A stretch of DNA of 64,000 nucleotides from NCBI RefSeq assembly GCF_003347205.1, contig NZ_QQBJ01000001.1, forward strand, positions 124,001-188,000, written 5' to 3'. Of the stretch, positions 8,308-18,052 are shown one piece after another. A model generated the notes under the pieces. That model was not told the origin of the DNA. It did not search any database and saw only the letters and a program-made list of their open reading frames with translations. Source of the DNA: Mycolicibacterium moriokaense (GTDB lineage: Bacteria; Actinomycetota; Actinomycetes; Mycobacteriales; Mycobacteriaceae). Position numbers and translations under genes: made by a program. The stretch's first letter is position 1, and each line of letters opens with the position of its first letter.

Positions 8308-8520
8308 ATGAGCACGAGCACGTACGCCGTCACAGGAATGACTTGCGGACATTGCGAGCTCTCGGTGCGCGAAGAGGTCAGCGAGGTCGCCGGAGTTGAA
8401 GACGTCGAAGTTAGCGCCAAAACCGGCACGCTGATCGTGACGTCGAGCCGTCCCGTCGACGACGCGCAGATCCTCAACGCCGTCGACGAGGCCGGCTACT
8501 CGGCGGTGCGTGTCGCATGA
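8308..8520 (+). CDS. CopZ-like HMA copper chaperone
   Basis: The 70-aa protein is a single heavy-metal-associated domain with the metal motif GMTCGHC near the N-terminus and the DAQILNAVDEAGYSA end typical of the fold. It should bind Cu(I) in the cytosol and pass it to the P-type ATPases or to CsoR. ATG at 8308 follows aggaga at a suitable distance. It is the first gene of the copper operon, behind two copper boxes. Its stop overlaps the start of the next gene (ATGA). Confidence 0.92.
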   Translation: MSTSTYAVTGMTCGHCELSVREEVSEVAGVEDVEVSAKTGTLIVTSSRPVDDAQILNAVDEAGYSAVRVA

Positions 8521-9490
8521 ACGCCGCGGGACGATTGACAGCGTTTGGCGCCGGACTGGCAGGGGCGTTCACGGCTGCATACGTCACCGCCGCAGCGGTC
8601 GTCCCTGATACCGCGGCGACATCTTCCCAGAACCCAAACTTCCGATGCTGCAGCGGATCACAGCGCGCCGCCCACCGAGCAGGCGTCGCCAGTCGTTCCC
8701 TTCGCCGACCCGCCGGGGTTGTCGTTGGCCGAAGACGGATACGTCCTGAGCCCGGTGCGGGGCCCCCAGCGCACCCAACGATCGGGGAACGATGAGCTTC
8801 ACCATCGTCGACCCGGGCGGCACGCCGCTGCTGGACTACGCGACCGTGCACGACAAGCAACTGCACCTCATCGTGGTCCGTTCCGACGGCCAGCACTTCG
8901 CCCATGTACACCCAAGGCTGGACGCGGCTACCGGCACGTGGTCAACGCCGTGGACGTGGAATGCCGCCGGCACCTACCGCGTGTTCGCCGACTTCCAACC
9001 CGCAGGGGCGGGCAGCGCCAAACTCACGCTCACCCGAACCGTGCAGGTGGCCGGCGCGTTCGTCCCGGCGGTGGCGAGTGCCACACGCACCGTGGATGAA
9101 ATCGCCGGATACACCGTGAAACTGGACGGTGCCCTCACCGCGGGCGTCTCCCACCAACTCACCGCGACAGTCACGCGCGACGGCCGGCCGGTGATGACCT
9201 TGCAGCCCTACCTGGGGGCTTACGGCCATCTCGTCGCCTTGCGTGAGGGAGACCTGGCGTATCTACATGTGCACCCTGAGGGGGCCGAGCCGGTACCGGG
9301 CGGCACCGGTGGGCCTGCGGTGTCGTTCGCGGCGACCGCACCCACCGCCGGGCGCTACCTGCTCTACCTCGACTTCAAAGTCCAGGACACCGTGCACACC
9401 GCCAGCTTCGTCGTCGACGCCGCACCCGGTGGCACCAACGAGCCCGCGCCAGAGCCGTCGCGTGACGCCGGCCATGCCGGCGGGCACTGA
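8517..9490 (+). pseudogene. copper-operon secreted/membrane protein, two frameshifts
   Basis: Three frames carry one protein. Frame one (8517 to about 8630) begins MNAAGRLTAFGAGLAG with one N-terminal membrane or signal segment. Frame two (about 8636-8765) encodes DAAADHSAPPTEQ and LSLAEDGYVLSPVR. Frame three from 8792 gives an open 232-aa part (MSFTIVDPGGTPLLDY to the His-rich end GHAGGH). The last part has repeated His motifs ([20 protein letters not shown]) that look metal-binding. Similar single-frame proteins are common in actinobacterial copper operons. Both shifts move the frame by +1. The 232-aa segment could still be made from ATG 8792 but would lack its signal. Sequence error is an alternative. 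Confidence 0.7.
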
Positions 9491-9530
9491 GCTATCCCGT
9501 CCGAATCAGAAACTGAAAGGCAGTGGCTTC

Positions 9531-11816
9531 ATGACGACATCGACACCGGTGTCTGGCCCGAGTGTGGAACTCCGCATCGGGGGAATGACCTGCGCCTCCT
9601 GCGCCAACCGCATCGAGCGCAAGCTCAACAAGCTCGACGGCGTGGCCGCGACAGTCAATTACGCGACGGAAAAGGCCACCGTCACGGTGCCTGACGGATA
9701 CGATCCGGCGCTGCTGATCGCCGAGGTGGAGAAGACGGGCTACACCGCCGCGCTCCCGACACCGCGCACGCCGATGCCCTCCGACGCATCCGGTGACACC
9801 CCGCACGCCGTGGACACCGCCGACCCCGAACTGGCGTCGCTGCGGCACCGCCTGAGGGCCTCGGCCGTCCTGACGGTGCCGGTCGTCGCGATGGCGATGA
9901 TCCCGGCGCTGCAGTTCACGTACTGGCAGTGGGCGTCGCTCACGCTGGCTGCCCCCGTCGTCGTGTGGGCAGCATGGCCATTCCATCGGGCCGCCTGGGC
10001 CAACCTGCGACACGGCACCGCGACCATGGATACGCTCATTTCACTGGGCACCGTGTCGGCGTTCCTGTGGTCGCTGTATGCGCTGTTTCTGGGCAGTGCC
10101 GGCACGCCGGGTATGAAGCATCCCTTCGCGTTCACCCTGGCGCCGTCGCATGGCGCCGCCAACATCTACCTCGAAGTCGCCGCCGGCGTAACCACGTTCA
10201 TCCTGGCCGGACGCTACTTCGAGAAGCGGTCCAAACGGCAGGCCGGAGCGGCACTACGAGCCCTGCTCGACCTAGGCGCCAAAGACGTATCCGTCCTGCG
10301 CGGCGGGACGGAAACCAAGATCGCCATCGAAGAACTCGTGGTTGGCGACGAGTTCGTCGTGCGCCCGGGGGAGAAGATCGCCACCGACGGCGTGGTGGTG
10401 TCCGGTTCCTCGGCTGTCGACGCCTCGATGCTGACCGGCGAAGCGGTACCCGTGGAAGTCGCTGCCGGCGACACCGTGGTCGGTGCCACCGTCAACGCCG
10501 GCGGTCGGCTGGTGGTGCAGGCCACTCGCGTCGGCTCGGACACCCAGCTCGCGCAGATGGCCCAGCTGGTCGAACGCGCCCAGACCGGCAAGGCCGAAGT
10601 GCAACGCCTGGCCGATCGCATCTCCGGCGTCTTCGTACCGATCGTCATCGCTATCGCCGTGATCACCCTCGGCGCCTGGCTGGGCGCGGGATTCTCAGTC
10701 GCCGCCGCGTTCACCGCAGCGGTCGCGGTCCTCGTCATCGCCTGCCCCTGCGCCCTCGGGCTGGCCACGCCCACCGCCCTGCTGGTGGGCACCGGTCGCG
10801 GCGCACAAATCGGCGTGCTGATCAAAGGTCCCGAGGTGCTCGAATCCACCCGCAAGGTTGACACCGTGGTGCTGGATAAGACCGGAACCGTCACCACCGG
10901 CAAAATGACGCTGGTCGATGTCATCACAGCGCCGGAAACCGAACGCGCGGAGCTGCTTCGACTGGCCGGCGCCCTGGAGAACGCCTCCGAGCACCCCATC
11001 GCCCAAGCCGTCGCCGCCGCGGCGGCCGAGGAACTCCAGGCCCTGCCCGTTCCGGAGGACTTCGCGAATGTCGAAGGTAAAGGCGTCCACGGCATCGTGG
11101 ATGGACACGCCGTCATCGTTGGGCGCGAATCACTGCTGTCCGACTGGGCGCAACACCTCAGCCCGGATCTGTCCCACGCCAAGGCCCGCGCGCAAGCCCA
11201 GGGAAAGACCGTGGTAGCGGTCGGGTGGGACGGGCAGGCGCGCGGTGTACTCGTCATCGCTGACACCGTGAAATCGACGAGCGCACAGGCAATCTCGCAG
11301 ATGCGTGACATTGGGCTGACCCCCGTGTTGCTCACCGGCGACAACCAAGCCGTCGCTCGACAGATCGCCGCCGAAGTCGGCATCGACGACGTCATCGCCG
11401 AAGTCATGCCCGAAGGCAAGGTTGACGTCATCGCAGGCCTCCAAGCCGAAGGCAAGACGGTCGCCATGGTCGGCGACGGAGTCAACGACGCGCCCGCCCT
11501 CGCCCAAGCCGACCTCGGTCTGGCGATGGGCACCGGCACCGACGTCGCCATCGAGGCCTCCGACATCACCCTGGTGCGCGGTGATCTGCGCAGCGCCGTT
11601 GACGCGATCAGGTTGTCCCGCGAAACACTGTCGACGATCAAAACCAACCTGTTCTGGGCGTTCGCCTACAACGTCGCAGCGATCCCCGTCGCAGCACTGG
11701 GCATGCTCAATCCGATGCTGGCCGGAGCCGCAATGGCATTCTCCAGCGTCTTCGTGGTGGGCAACAGCCTGCGCCTGCGCCGCTTCAAAACCACTTCCGC
11801 CGACACCACCAGTTAA
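9531..11816 (+). CDS. Cu(I)-exporting P1B-1 ATPase, CopA/CtpV-type
   Basis: The 761-aa ATPase pumps Cu(I) out of the cytosol. An N-terminal HMA domain has GMTCASC (C21, C24). Eight membrane helices are expected. The actuator domain carries MLTGEAVP, the transmembrane metal site is [11 protein letters not shown] (about residue 404), the phosphorylated Asp is in DKTGTVTTG (about residue 450), and the hinge is [13 protein letters not shown] plus HMA places it in the copper/silver class. ATG at 9531 follows gaaagg. It is 40 bp after the frameshifted gene and 26 bp before the YHS gene, in one operon behind the copper boxes. Confidence 0.96.
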   Translation: MTTSTPVSGPSVELRIGGMTCASCANRIERKLNKLDGVAATVNYATEKATVTVPDGYDPALLIAEVEKTGYTAALPTPRTPMPSDASGDTPHAVDTADPELASLRHRLRASAVLTVPVVAMAMIPALQFTYWQWASLTLAAPVVVWAAWPFHRAAWANLRHGTATMDTLISLGTVSAFLWSLYALFLGSAGTPGMKHPFAFTLAPSHGAANIYLEVAAGVTTFILAGRYFEKRSKRQAGAALRALLDLGAKDVSVLRGGTETKIAIEELVVGDEFVVRPGEKIATDGVVVSGSSAVDASMLTGEAVPVEVAAGDTVVGATVNAGGRLVVQATRVGSDTQLAQMAQLVERAQTGKAEVQRLADRISGVFVPIVIAIAVITLGAWLGAGFSVAAAFTAAVAVLVIACPCALGLATPTALLVGTGRGAQIGVLIKGPEVLESTRKVDTVVLDKTGTVTTGKMTLVDVITAPETERAELLRLAGALENASEHPIAQAVAAAAAEELQALPVPEDFANVEGKGVHGIVDGHAVIVGRESLLSDWAQHLSPDLSHAKARAQAQGKTVVAVGWDGQARGVLVIADTVKSTSAQAISQMRDIGLTPVLLTGDNQAVARQIAAEVGIDDVIAEVMPEGKVDVIAGLQAEGKTVAMVGDGVNDAPALAQADLGLAMGTGTDVAIEASDITLVRGDLRSAVDAIRLSRETLSTIKTNLFWAFAYNVAAIPVAALGMLNPMLAGAAMAFSSVFVVGNSLRLRRFKTTSADTTS

Positions 11817-11842
11817 ATCACCGCCACCTGTGAGGAGAACCA

Positions 11843-12121
11843 ATGTCCGAGAATCAGAACCGCACGTCAGCCTGCTGCTGCAGCGGCGCAGCCGACAAAA
11901 TCGATACCTCACCCATCGACCCTACGGCGAGGAACCTGCTTGACCTCGGATCGCAGAACGAGACCACCTGCCCCGTGATGCCCGGCACGCCGGTGAACAA
12001 GACGGTCGCCGAAGCGGCGGGACTATTCCGTGACTATCGCGGTCGGCGTTACTGGTTCTGCTGCAAGGGATGCGGACCACGCTTTGACCGCGACCCCGAC
12101 AAGTATGCCGCCGTCGCATGA
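11843..12121 (+). CDS. YHS/TRASH-domain metal-binding protein
   Basis: The 92-aa protein carries N-terminal CCCSG and a C-terminal YHS/TRASH-like domain (TTCPVMPGTPVNK, YWFCCKGCGPRFDRDPDKY). The Cys pattern suits binding of a soft metal, and its position between two copper ATPases and CsoR suggests a copper shuttle or buffer. GGAG precedes the ATG. No membrane segment is present. Confidence 0.85.
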   Translation: MSENQNRTSACCCSGAADKIDTSPIDPTARNLLDLGSQNETTCPVMPGTPVNKTVAEAAGLFRDYRGRRYWFCCKGCGPRFDRDPDKYAAVA

Positions 12122-12191
12122 CCGCGACCCTCGTCGCGCACTCCTCGCCGGGCACCCGAAGTTAGTCACCACCACGCACAAGGAAAGCGTC

Positions 12192-12521
12192 ATGACCCAC
12201 GCCGACAACACCAGGCACTGCCCCTCAACAGGCACCACCCACCACGGCTACATCACCGATAAAGACAAATACCTCAAGCGATTGAAGCGCATCGAAGGCC
12301 AAGCCCGCGGCATCAGCAGAATGATCGAAGAGGAGCGGTACTGCATCGACATCCTGACCCAAACAGACGCGCTCACCAAAGCCCTCCAAGGTGTCGCGCT
12401 GGCACTGCTTGACGACCATCTTCGCCACTGCGTCCGTGACGCCGCCGCCACCGGCGGACCGGCCGCTGACGCCAAACTCACAGAAGCCTCTGAAGCCATC
12501 GCCCGCTTGGTGCGTTCCTAA
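12192..12521 (+). CDS. csoR: CsoR-family copper-sensing repressor
   Basis: The 109-aa all-helical repressor has the Cu(I) triad at C51 (RYCIDIL), H76 and C80 (DDHLRHC), as in M. tuberculosis CsoR. The apo-protein binds TACCC/GGGTA dyads; Cu(I) releases it. The N-terminus (about 18 residues with His and Cys) is longer than usual. ATG at 12192 follows aggaaag. It lies inside the operon it is expected to control, between the YHS gene and the second ATPase. The metal assignment is from residues and context. Confidence 0.93.
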   Translation: MTHADNTRHCPSTGTTHHGYITDKDKYLKRLKRIEGQARGISRMIEEERYCIDILTQTDALTKALQGVALALLDDHLRHCVRDAAATGGPAADAKLTEASEAIARLVRS

Positions 12522-12576
12522 CACCCACATCATCAATGCGCGTCGACTGAAACGCGAAGCCTCACAAGGAAAGAAC

Positions 12577-14709
12577 ATGACAAACCGCGATGATCATGGC
12601 GTAGCAACATCCCACCCTGGCGGGCACGCCCACCACCAATTCCCCAGCGCACACCCTGACACCCACCCACACGGCGAACACCACGGCCATGACAATCACA
12701 CCGGCCACACGGGCCATAGCGGCCACGGCGGTGACCACGTGGCCCAATTCCGCAAGCTCTTCTGGATCAACCTGATCATCGCCATACCGGTCGTCGCGTT
12801 CTCGACCATGTTCGCGATGCTGCTCGGTTACGACGTCCCTGACTTCCCCGGCGCACGCTGGATCGCGCCCCTGCTCGGGACAGTGATGTACGTCGTCGGT
12901 GGCCGCCCGTTCCTCACCGGTGCGCTGAACGAGATCCGTTCCCGTAAACCAGGAATGATGCTCCTGATCGGACTGGCGATCACCGTCGCTTTTTTCGCGT
13001 CCTGGGGCGCGAGCTTGGGCCTGCTCCACCACGAGCTGGAATTCTGGTGGGAACTCGCCCTTCTCATCGTCATCATGCTGCTCGGCCACTGGGTAGAAAT
13101 GCGCTCGCTGGCCCAGACCACCTCAGCGCTGGACTCACTGGCCGCACTACTTCCCGACGAAGCCGAGAAGATCGACGGCGACCGCACCGTCACCGTCTCG
13201 CCGACCGACCTGCACGTCGGCGATGTCGTTGTAGTCCGACCCGGCGGCAGCATCCCTGCCGACGGCAAGATCGTCGACGGACGCGCCGACATGGACGAGT
13301 CCATGGTGACCGGCGAATCCCGGCCCGTTACCCGCGGCGTCGGGGATCCCGTCACAGCCGGCACCGTCGCCACCGATTCCGGGCTTCGGGTCGAGATCAC
13401 CGCCACCGGCGACGACACCGCCCTAGCAGGCATCCAACGCCTAGTCACCGAAGCACAGAATTCGTCCTCGCGTGCCCAGCGCCTTGCTGACAAGGCCGCC
13501 GGCTGGCTGTTCTGGTTCGCCCTGATCACCGCCGCGATCACCGCGGCGGCATGGACAATCGTCGGCAACCCCGATGCCTCGGTGGTAAGAGCGATCACCG
13601 TGCTGGTCATCGCCTGCCCTCATGCGCTGGGCCTGGCGATACCACTGGTCGTGTCCATCGCCACCGAACGCGCCGCCAGAGGCGGCGTCTTGATCAAAGA
13701 CCGGCTGGCCCTGGAAGGTATGCGCACTGTCGACGCCGTGCTGTTCGACAAGACCGGCACCCTGACGAAAGGCGAACCCACCGTCACCGCCGTCGAGGCG
13801 ACCGGAGACGACGACGGCGACACCGTGCTCGCGCTCGCCGCCGCCGCCGAGACCGACAGTGAACACCCCCTGGCGCGGGCCATCGTGAAAGCCGCCGAGG
13901 ATAGGGGATTAACCGTGCCGCGCGCCAGCGGCTTCTCGTCCTCTCCTGCCGTCGGTGTGACTGCGACGGTCGACGGGCACGAAATCCGAGTGGGCGGCCC
14001 CCGACTTCTCGAAGAAGTCGGCGCCCAGGAGGTCCCCGCGGCCACCGCGTGGCGCGGCGAAGGCGCCATCATTCTGCACGTCATCCGCGACGGAGAGGTG
14101 CTCGGCGGCCTGCGCTTGGCCGACGAGATCCGCCCCGAATCCCGCGAAGCCGTCGATGCGCTTCACAAGCTTGGCGTGCAAGTCGTCATGATCACCGGCG
14201 ACGCCGAAGCCGTCGCCAATAGTGTCGGCCACCAGCTGGGCATCGACCGGGTGTTCGCGGGGGTGCGCCCCGAAGACAAGGCGTCGAAAGTTGCTGCCCT
14301 GCAACACGAGGGCAAAAGGGTTGCCATGGTCGGCGATGGAGTCAACGATGCCCCCGCCTTGGCGCAGGCCGATGTCGGCATCGCCATCGGTGCCGGCACT
14401 GACGTCGCCATCGCTTCCGCCGGTGTCATCCTGGCCAGTTCCGACCCCCGCTCGGTGCTGTCGGTCATCGAGCTGTCCCGCGCCAGCTACCGCAAGATGA
14501 AACAGAATCTCTGGTGGGGCGCCGGGTACAACCTCATCTCTGTGCCCCTGGCTGCTGGTGTGCTGGCACCCATCGGCATCGTGCTGCCCATGTCGGTCGG
14601 CGCCATCCTCATGTCACTGTCAACGATCGTCGTCGCGCTCAACGCGCAACTTCTGCGCCGCCTCGATTTGACGCCCGAGGCGAGCACCCGCGCCGTTCTC
14701 AACCGTTAG
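12577..14709 (+). CDS. P1B-type copper ATPase, CopB-type (CPH)
   Basis: The 710-aa ATPase has a His-rich N-terminus (about 15 His in the first 55 residues) instead of an HMA domain, and the transmembrane metal site ACPHALGLAIP (about residue 346). It has DKTGTLTKGEP (about 391), MVTGESRP and [13 protein letters not shown] with a His-rich start is the CopB class, associated with copper or silver export. It is the last gene of the operon, 55 bp after csoR, with AAGGAAAG before its ATG. Having both CPC and CPH pumps suggests handling of two copper forms or of heavy copper load. Confidence 0.94.
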   Translation: MTNRDDHGVATSHPGGHAHHQFPSAHPDTHPHGEHHGHDNHTGHTGHSGHGGDHVAQFRKLFWINLIIAIPVVAFSTMFAMLLGYDVPDFPGARWIAPLLGTVMYVVGGRPFLTGALNEIRSRKPGMMLLIGLAITVAFFASWGASLGLLHHELEFWWELALLIVIMLLGHWVEMRSLAQTTSALDSLAALLPDEAEKIDGDRTVTVSPTDLHVGDVVVVRPGGSIPADGKIVDGRADMDESMVTGESRPVTRGVGDPVTAGTVATDSGLRVEITATGDDTALAGIQRLVTEAQNSSSRAQRLADKAAGWLFWFALITAAITAAAWTIVGNPDASVVRAITVLVIACPHALGLAIPLVVSIATERAARGGVLIKDRLALEGMRTVDAVLFDKTGTLTKGEPTVTAVEATGDDDGDTVLALAAAAETDSEHPLARAIVKAAEDRGLTVPRASGFSSSPAVGVTATVDGHEIRVGGPRLLEEVGAQEVPAATAWRGEGAIILHVIRDGEVLGGLRLADEIRPESREAVDALHKLGVQVVMITGDAEAVANSVGHQLGIDRVFAGVRPEDKASKVAALQHEGKRVAMVGDGVNDAPALAQADVGIAIGAGTDVAIASAGVILASSDPRSVLSVIELSRASYRKMKQNLWWGAGYNLISVPLAAGVLAPIGIVLPMSVGAILMSLSTIVVALNAQLLRRLDLTPEASTRAVLNR

Positions 14710-14719
14710 GGGACGGCCC

Positions 14720-14784
14720 ACCATGTGGAGCAGCCGGCGACCATGTGAAGTTCGAATCGCCGCTCCCAACCATGTGGAGCTTCG
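14720..14784 (+). repeat. three copies of an ACCATGTGRAG motif; possible mobile-element end
   Basis: ACCATGTGGAGC is at 14720-14731, ACCATGTGAAGTTCG at 14740-14754 and ACCATGTGGAGCTTCG at 14769-14784. They are in one orientation and start 20 and 29 bp apart, just after the copper operon. Repeated motifs of this kind occur at the ends of IS21-type elements, but no transposase is adjacent, so this is inference. They could also be regulator sites for the next gene. Confidence 0.5.
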
Positions 14785-14924
14785 CACGAAGATGAGGGAA
14801 TGCAGTCGCCGGTCGAATTCTCGATTATCCGTCGACCGCCGGTACCTTCGGATGCGCCGTAGACGGCGTGTAGCTGAGCGACGAGCCACCCAATCGGAGC
14901 CGGGGAAGCGGAGGAAGGAGACCA

Positions 14925-15431
14925 GTGACCGACCTCGCCACTGTCGAAAATTCGATTCGACGACGGTCGTTCGGCACCCTGTCGACGCTCGATAGCAGCG
15001 GCAACCCCCACGCGACGGCCGTCACGTACGCAGCGGCCGGTGAAGGCACAAACCTGACGTTGTACATCACGACCCGTACTACGAACGTCAAGGTTGGCAA
15101 CATTCGACGACGACCACAGGTAGCCTTCGTCATTCCCGTGCCGCACCGCTTTCTCCCCATGATGCCGCCGGCAGCTGTGCAGTTTGCGGGGTCGGCCGAA
15201 ATACTGAACCACGAAAACGCCGACGCGCGAGGGGCATTCCATGCGGACTGGTTCCTCCGTCGCATTCTCGCCGCCGAGGAGCGCATCGTCGCTCAGCGTG
15301 CTGAGCTGTGCTTCATCGCGGTCCGGCCGAGGCGATGGTTATCCACCTACGGCATCGGAATGTCGGCCCTCGACATCGTGCGTCATCCGGGCGACGCCAT
15401 CGGGCGGGCAGACCTGACGGGCGGAAACTAG
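14925..15431 (+). CDS. pyridoxamine 5'-phosphate oxidase-like flavin/F420 protein
   Basis: The 168-aa protein has the split-barrel PPOX fold: RRRSFGTLSTLDSSGNPHATAVTY at the start, LYITTRTTNVKVGNIRRRPQVAFVI in the middle. Family members bind FMN or F420 and reduce small substrates; the substrate is not predictable. GTG at 14925 has a very strong ribosome site (GAGGAAGGAG). The protein converges on the His-rich membrane protein gene, with a hairpin between them. Confidence 0.82.
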   Translation: MTDLATVENSIRRRSFGTLSTLDSSGNPHATAVTYAAAGEGTNLTLYITTRTTNVKVGNIRRRPQVAFVIPVPHRFLPMMPPAAVQFAGSAEILNHENADARGAFHADWFLRRILAAEERIVAQRAELCFIAVRPRRWLSTYGIGMSALDIVRHPGDAIGRADLTGGN

Positions 15432-15439
15432 CCGTCAGG
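15413..15439. terminator. hairpin between convergent genes
   Basis: CCTGACGG (15413-15420) pairs with CCGTCAGG (15432-15439) around an 11-nt loop holding the PPOX stop codon. It sits between two convergent genes, where a bidirectional terminator would fit. No T-run is present. Confidence 0.4.
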
Positions 15440-15465
15440 CCGTGGATTGGCCATACAGACGTAGG

Positions 15466-16302
15466 TCAATGCACATGGTCGTGGTCTTGGTGGTCGTCTA
15501 GCGGCGTCGCCGCTGGAAGCGGCTCGCTGATGGGCACGGGCGTAGCCTGCTCAGGCGCGCCGCCAGAGCCAGCGCCTGGTGCAGGAGCTTCGACTGGGAG
15601 CACGGCAGGCGGGGAAGACGTCGGCTCCGGATCGTGATTGTGATGGTCGTCGACGTGTTCTGCACTGGTTGCGTGATCTTCGGAGGCGGGCTCCCCAGCG
15701 GGCGCTGCAGGGGATGGTTCAGGATGGCTGTGATGGTCGTCAGTCTGCTCTGCACCAGGTCCGTGGTGATGAGCCCCTGCTTCAGCGCCGGCTGGGGCGT
15801 GGTGGCCGTGCCGTAGACCAGAGGCAGCGCCCACTGTGGACGCCAACGTGACGATCCCAATCGCGCCCAGGAGCACCATGGCACTGCCGAAGGCGGGCAC
15901 CGGTTCTCCTTGAAGGCCGCGGTGCCAGACCCAGCCAGCGCCCATGACGACATAGATCTGAAGCAGCAACGCGCATAGGTCCGCGGCCTGTATCAGTTCG
16001 GCTTGACCGGCGTGGGGCCCGAGCGGCGCTCCCGCGGTTCTCGACACGGACCAAAGCGCAATAACGGCAAGGTTGACCAAGATGCCAAGAGCTAGCACCG
16101 GGGTGGTGGTACGGGTGAGTACTAGCCGCGCCCACGACAGTTGGAACAGCGCGATGGCAGCGAAAAACAGGCCCGCTGGCATCCATTCCTGCCAGTGGGC
16201 GGGAACGACGGCGAAGTGGATGACAGAAGCACCTAGTGAGGCGAGCGCGGCAAGCCGAGCCGCTAACCGGCTGTCGGTTTTCTTCGCTGTCCTAGGCGCC
16301 AC
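15466..16302 (-). CDS. membrane protein with His-rich tail, function unknown
   Basis: The 278-aa protein has about five hydrophobic helices in its first 180 residues, then a long low-complexity tail rich in His, Pro, Ala and Glu (HGHHAPAG, HHHGPG, DDHHSHPEP, DDHQDHDHVH). The tail should bind transition metals. I do not recognise a named family. The start is uncertain: GTG at 16302 places the basic stretch before the first helix, and GTG at 16350 is also possible. A TACGTAGATG site lies at 16395, matching the box of the atypical regulator. Closeness to the copper block suggests a link to metal handling, by inference. Confidence 0.65.
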   Translation of the reverse strand: MAPRTAKKTDSRLAARLAALASLGASVIHFAVVPAHWQEWMPAGLFFAAIALFQLSWARLVLTRTTTPVLALGILVNLAVIALWSVSRTAGAPLGPHAGQAELIQAADLCALLLQIYVVMGAGWVWHRGLQGEPVPAFGSAMVLLGAIGIVTLASTVGAASGLRHGHHAPAGAEAGAHHHGPGAEQTDDHHSHPEPSPAAPAGEPASEDHATSAEHVDDHHNHDPEPTSSPPAVLPVEAPAPGAGSGGAPEQATPVPISEPLPAATPLDDHQDHDHVH

Positions 16303-16394
16303 CGAACCAGGATGACAGCGCCGCCCCCGACACTGGCTGCATGAGGCCACATCTCAATACGACCGAGATTCATTCGTCACTAACTACTGCCGTC

Positions 16395-16405
16395 CTACGT
16401 AGATG
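16395..16405 (-). promoter_or_regulatory. CTACGTAGATG site, third copy of the regulator box
   Basis: It is identical over 11 bp to 1398-1408 in the dyad of the atypical regulator gene. The partner half-site one turn away is weak (only TAC at 16385). It lies 45-93 bp upstream of the His-rich membrane protein, depending on the start used. Confidence 0.4.
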
Positions 16406-16592
16406 AGTGGATGCGACCCTTAGTCTGCGCGTCTCAACCACCGCCGTTTGGCGATAACCCACACCGGCTCCTCTTGAAGCCTCGCCGATGCGGCTCGACC
16501 CGCGGCAGCGGGAGGTGATTGCTCGACGGACAGGACGCCGGCAGTTACTGTCAGCCCAACGTAGACCAGAGCATTGAGCGGAGGTAAGCGAC

Positions 16593-17372
16593 GTGGCGAT
16601 GCGCGGCGAGCGAATTTTGGCAGCCGCAGCGGCCGCTGCGGTGGGCGGTCGGCGATTCCGGAACCGGATCACCGAGGAAGCCACCCGCTACTGGTCGGCG
16701 CCCACAGGATCGGCCTGGGAAGCGAACTCGCACTGGCGCAACGGAATCGGCGATCAAGCCTGGCTGGAGGTTGGTGACCACCACTGGAAGATCTATGAAA
16801 CCTTCGCCCGAGCCCTCAAATCGCCCAGCCCGAACACGGTGATGGAGTGGGGCGCCGGCGGCGGGGCGAACGCCGTGGCTTTCGCCCCCCATACGCAGCG
16901 CTTCATCGCCGCCGACATCTCCCAAGAAAACCTCGACGAATGCGTCCGACAAGTCCGCGCAACGTGCACGACACCCGTCGAGACACGGCGCATCGACTTG
17001 GCCTGCCCCGTACAAGCCACCGTCGGATTGGCGGGCAGCTGCGACGTCTTCCTGTGTCTATACGTGATCGAACTAACGACGGGCGCGGACGCCGTACGGG
17101 CCATCCTTGATATCGCCCGCACCGTGTTGGCCCCCGGAGGCATGGCGCTGGTCCAAATCAAGTACCACACCAGCGATCGTCGGACCCGCGGCTTCGCCGG
17201 AATGGCCTACGACCGAAACCTGGCATCGACCACCACCTTTACTCTTGAAGAGTTTTGGAAGCTGGCCGCCGATTGCGGCCTCGCCCCACGGCTAATCACG
17301 TTGGTGCCGGAAAACCGTCTCGACAGCCGCTACGCTTACTACGCCCTAACCACCCAAGCCGCCTCTACATAG
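16593..17372 (+). CDS. class I SAM-dependent methyltransferase
   Basis: The 259-aa protein has a Rossmann-type methyltransferase core from about residue 80. Motif I reads VMEWGAGGGANAVAFA, the acidic loop is FIAADIS, motif IV is CDVFLCLYVIE and the post-motif is VLAPGGMALVQIKYH. The substrate is unknown. GTG at 16593 is preceded by GGAGG at about 9 nt. It stands alone, divergent from the His-rich membrane protein. The N-terminal 70 residues have no recognisable domain. Confidence 0.8.
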   Translation: MAMRGERILAAAAAAAVGGRRFRNRITEEATRYWSAPTGSAWEANSHWRNGIGDQAWLEVGDHHWKIYETFARALKSPSPNTVMEWGAGGGANAVAFAPHTQRFIAADISQENLDECVRQVRATCTTPVETRRIDLACPVQATVGLAGSCDVFLCLYVIELTTGADAVRAILDIARTVLAPGGMALVQIKYHTSDRRTRGFAGMAYDRNLASTTTFTLEEFWKLAADCGLAPRLITLVPENRLDSRYAYYALTTQAAST

Positions 17373-18052
17373 CACCGGCGGCCGCGACTCGCGATTAGCA
17401 CACACAACATTTCGGCCAAACCGAGCGCGTCCACAGTCGGCGTTGTCATAACGTTGTCACAAGTAGGTGCGGACGCAGCTGGCGGGCAAGCTAGGAATAC
17501 CGAAGACGAGTCCTGCGTGTCGCACCCGGTCCAGAAGCATTGCGCAACGGGCGGAATGGGCCGACATCGGTCACATGTTCGGGGGCCATTCGATGTGAAC
17601 GCATTCTGTGAACGAAGCTGTGCGCAACAAAGCTGACCGCTCCGAAGCGGCGCGACGTGCGAGACGCGAATGAGCCTCCGACCTGCACGTCAGCGACTTG
17701 GGTGAAAGGCGAGACCGCAACCGGACGGCTGCATAGCCCCAGAGGGCGCCGCAGAAACAGGTCGAGGGCATCTGTGTATCGGTCGATGGAACGAAACCGC
17801 TTACGGCGCCCAACCTGAGAGCAACATACCGGTAATCCTGCATATTCGAGTTCCGCGCATTCGCGTTCGTTGCTTCGATCTGATCATGATCGCAGGTCTT
17901 GTGGGCCGCATTCGCACGACTCCATTGGCCGCGCTCACTCGATGTCTTATCAACGTCCCCTACCGCTGCACCACCTCGGACCGGTGCGGGTTTTTGGGGC
18001 GCATCGGAGCCGCCGACGACACCCACCAAGGCACTCGCCTGTTGTCGCCCTT
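17373..18052. other. 680 bp without a supported gene
   Basis: An open minus-strand frame crosses this stretch only as run-on from the frameshifted DUF2188 gene and has no recognisable protein pattern. I see no RNA gene, insertion-sequence end or strong promoter. Confidence 0.5.

Noticed and set aside
17571-18052. Run-on end of the DUF2188 frame as a 255-aa protein
   Set aside because: The extra residues have no pattern, while a one-base change gives the exact family C-terminus.
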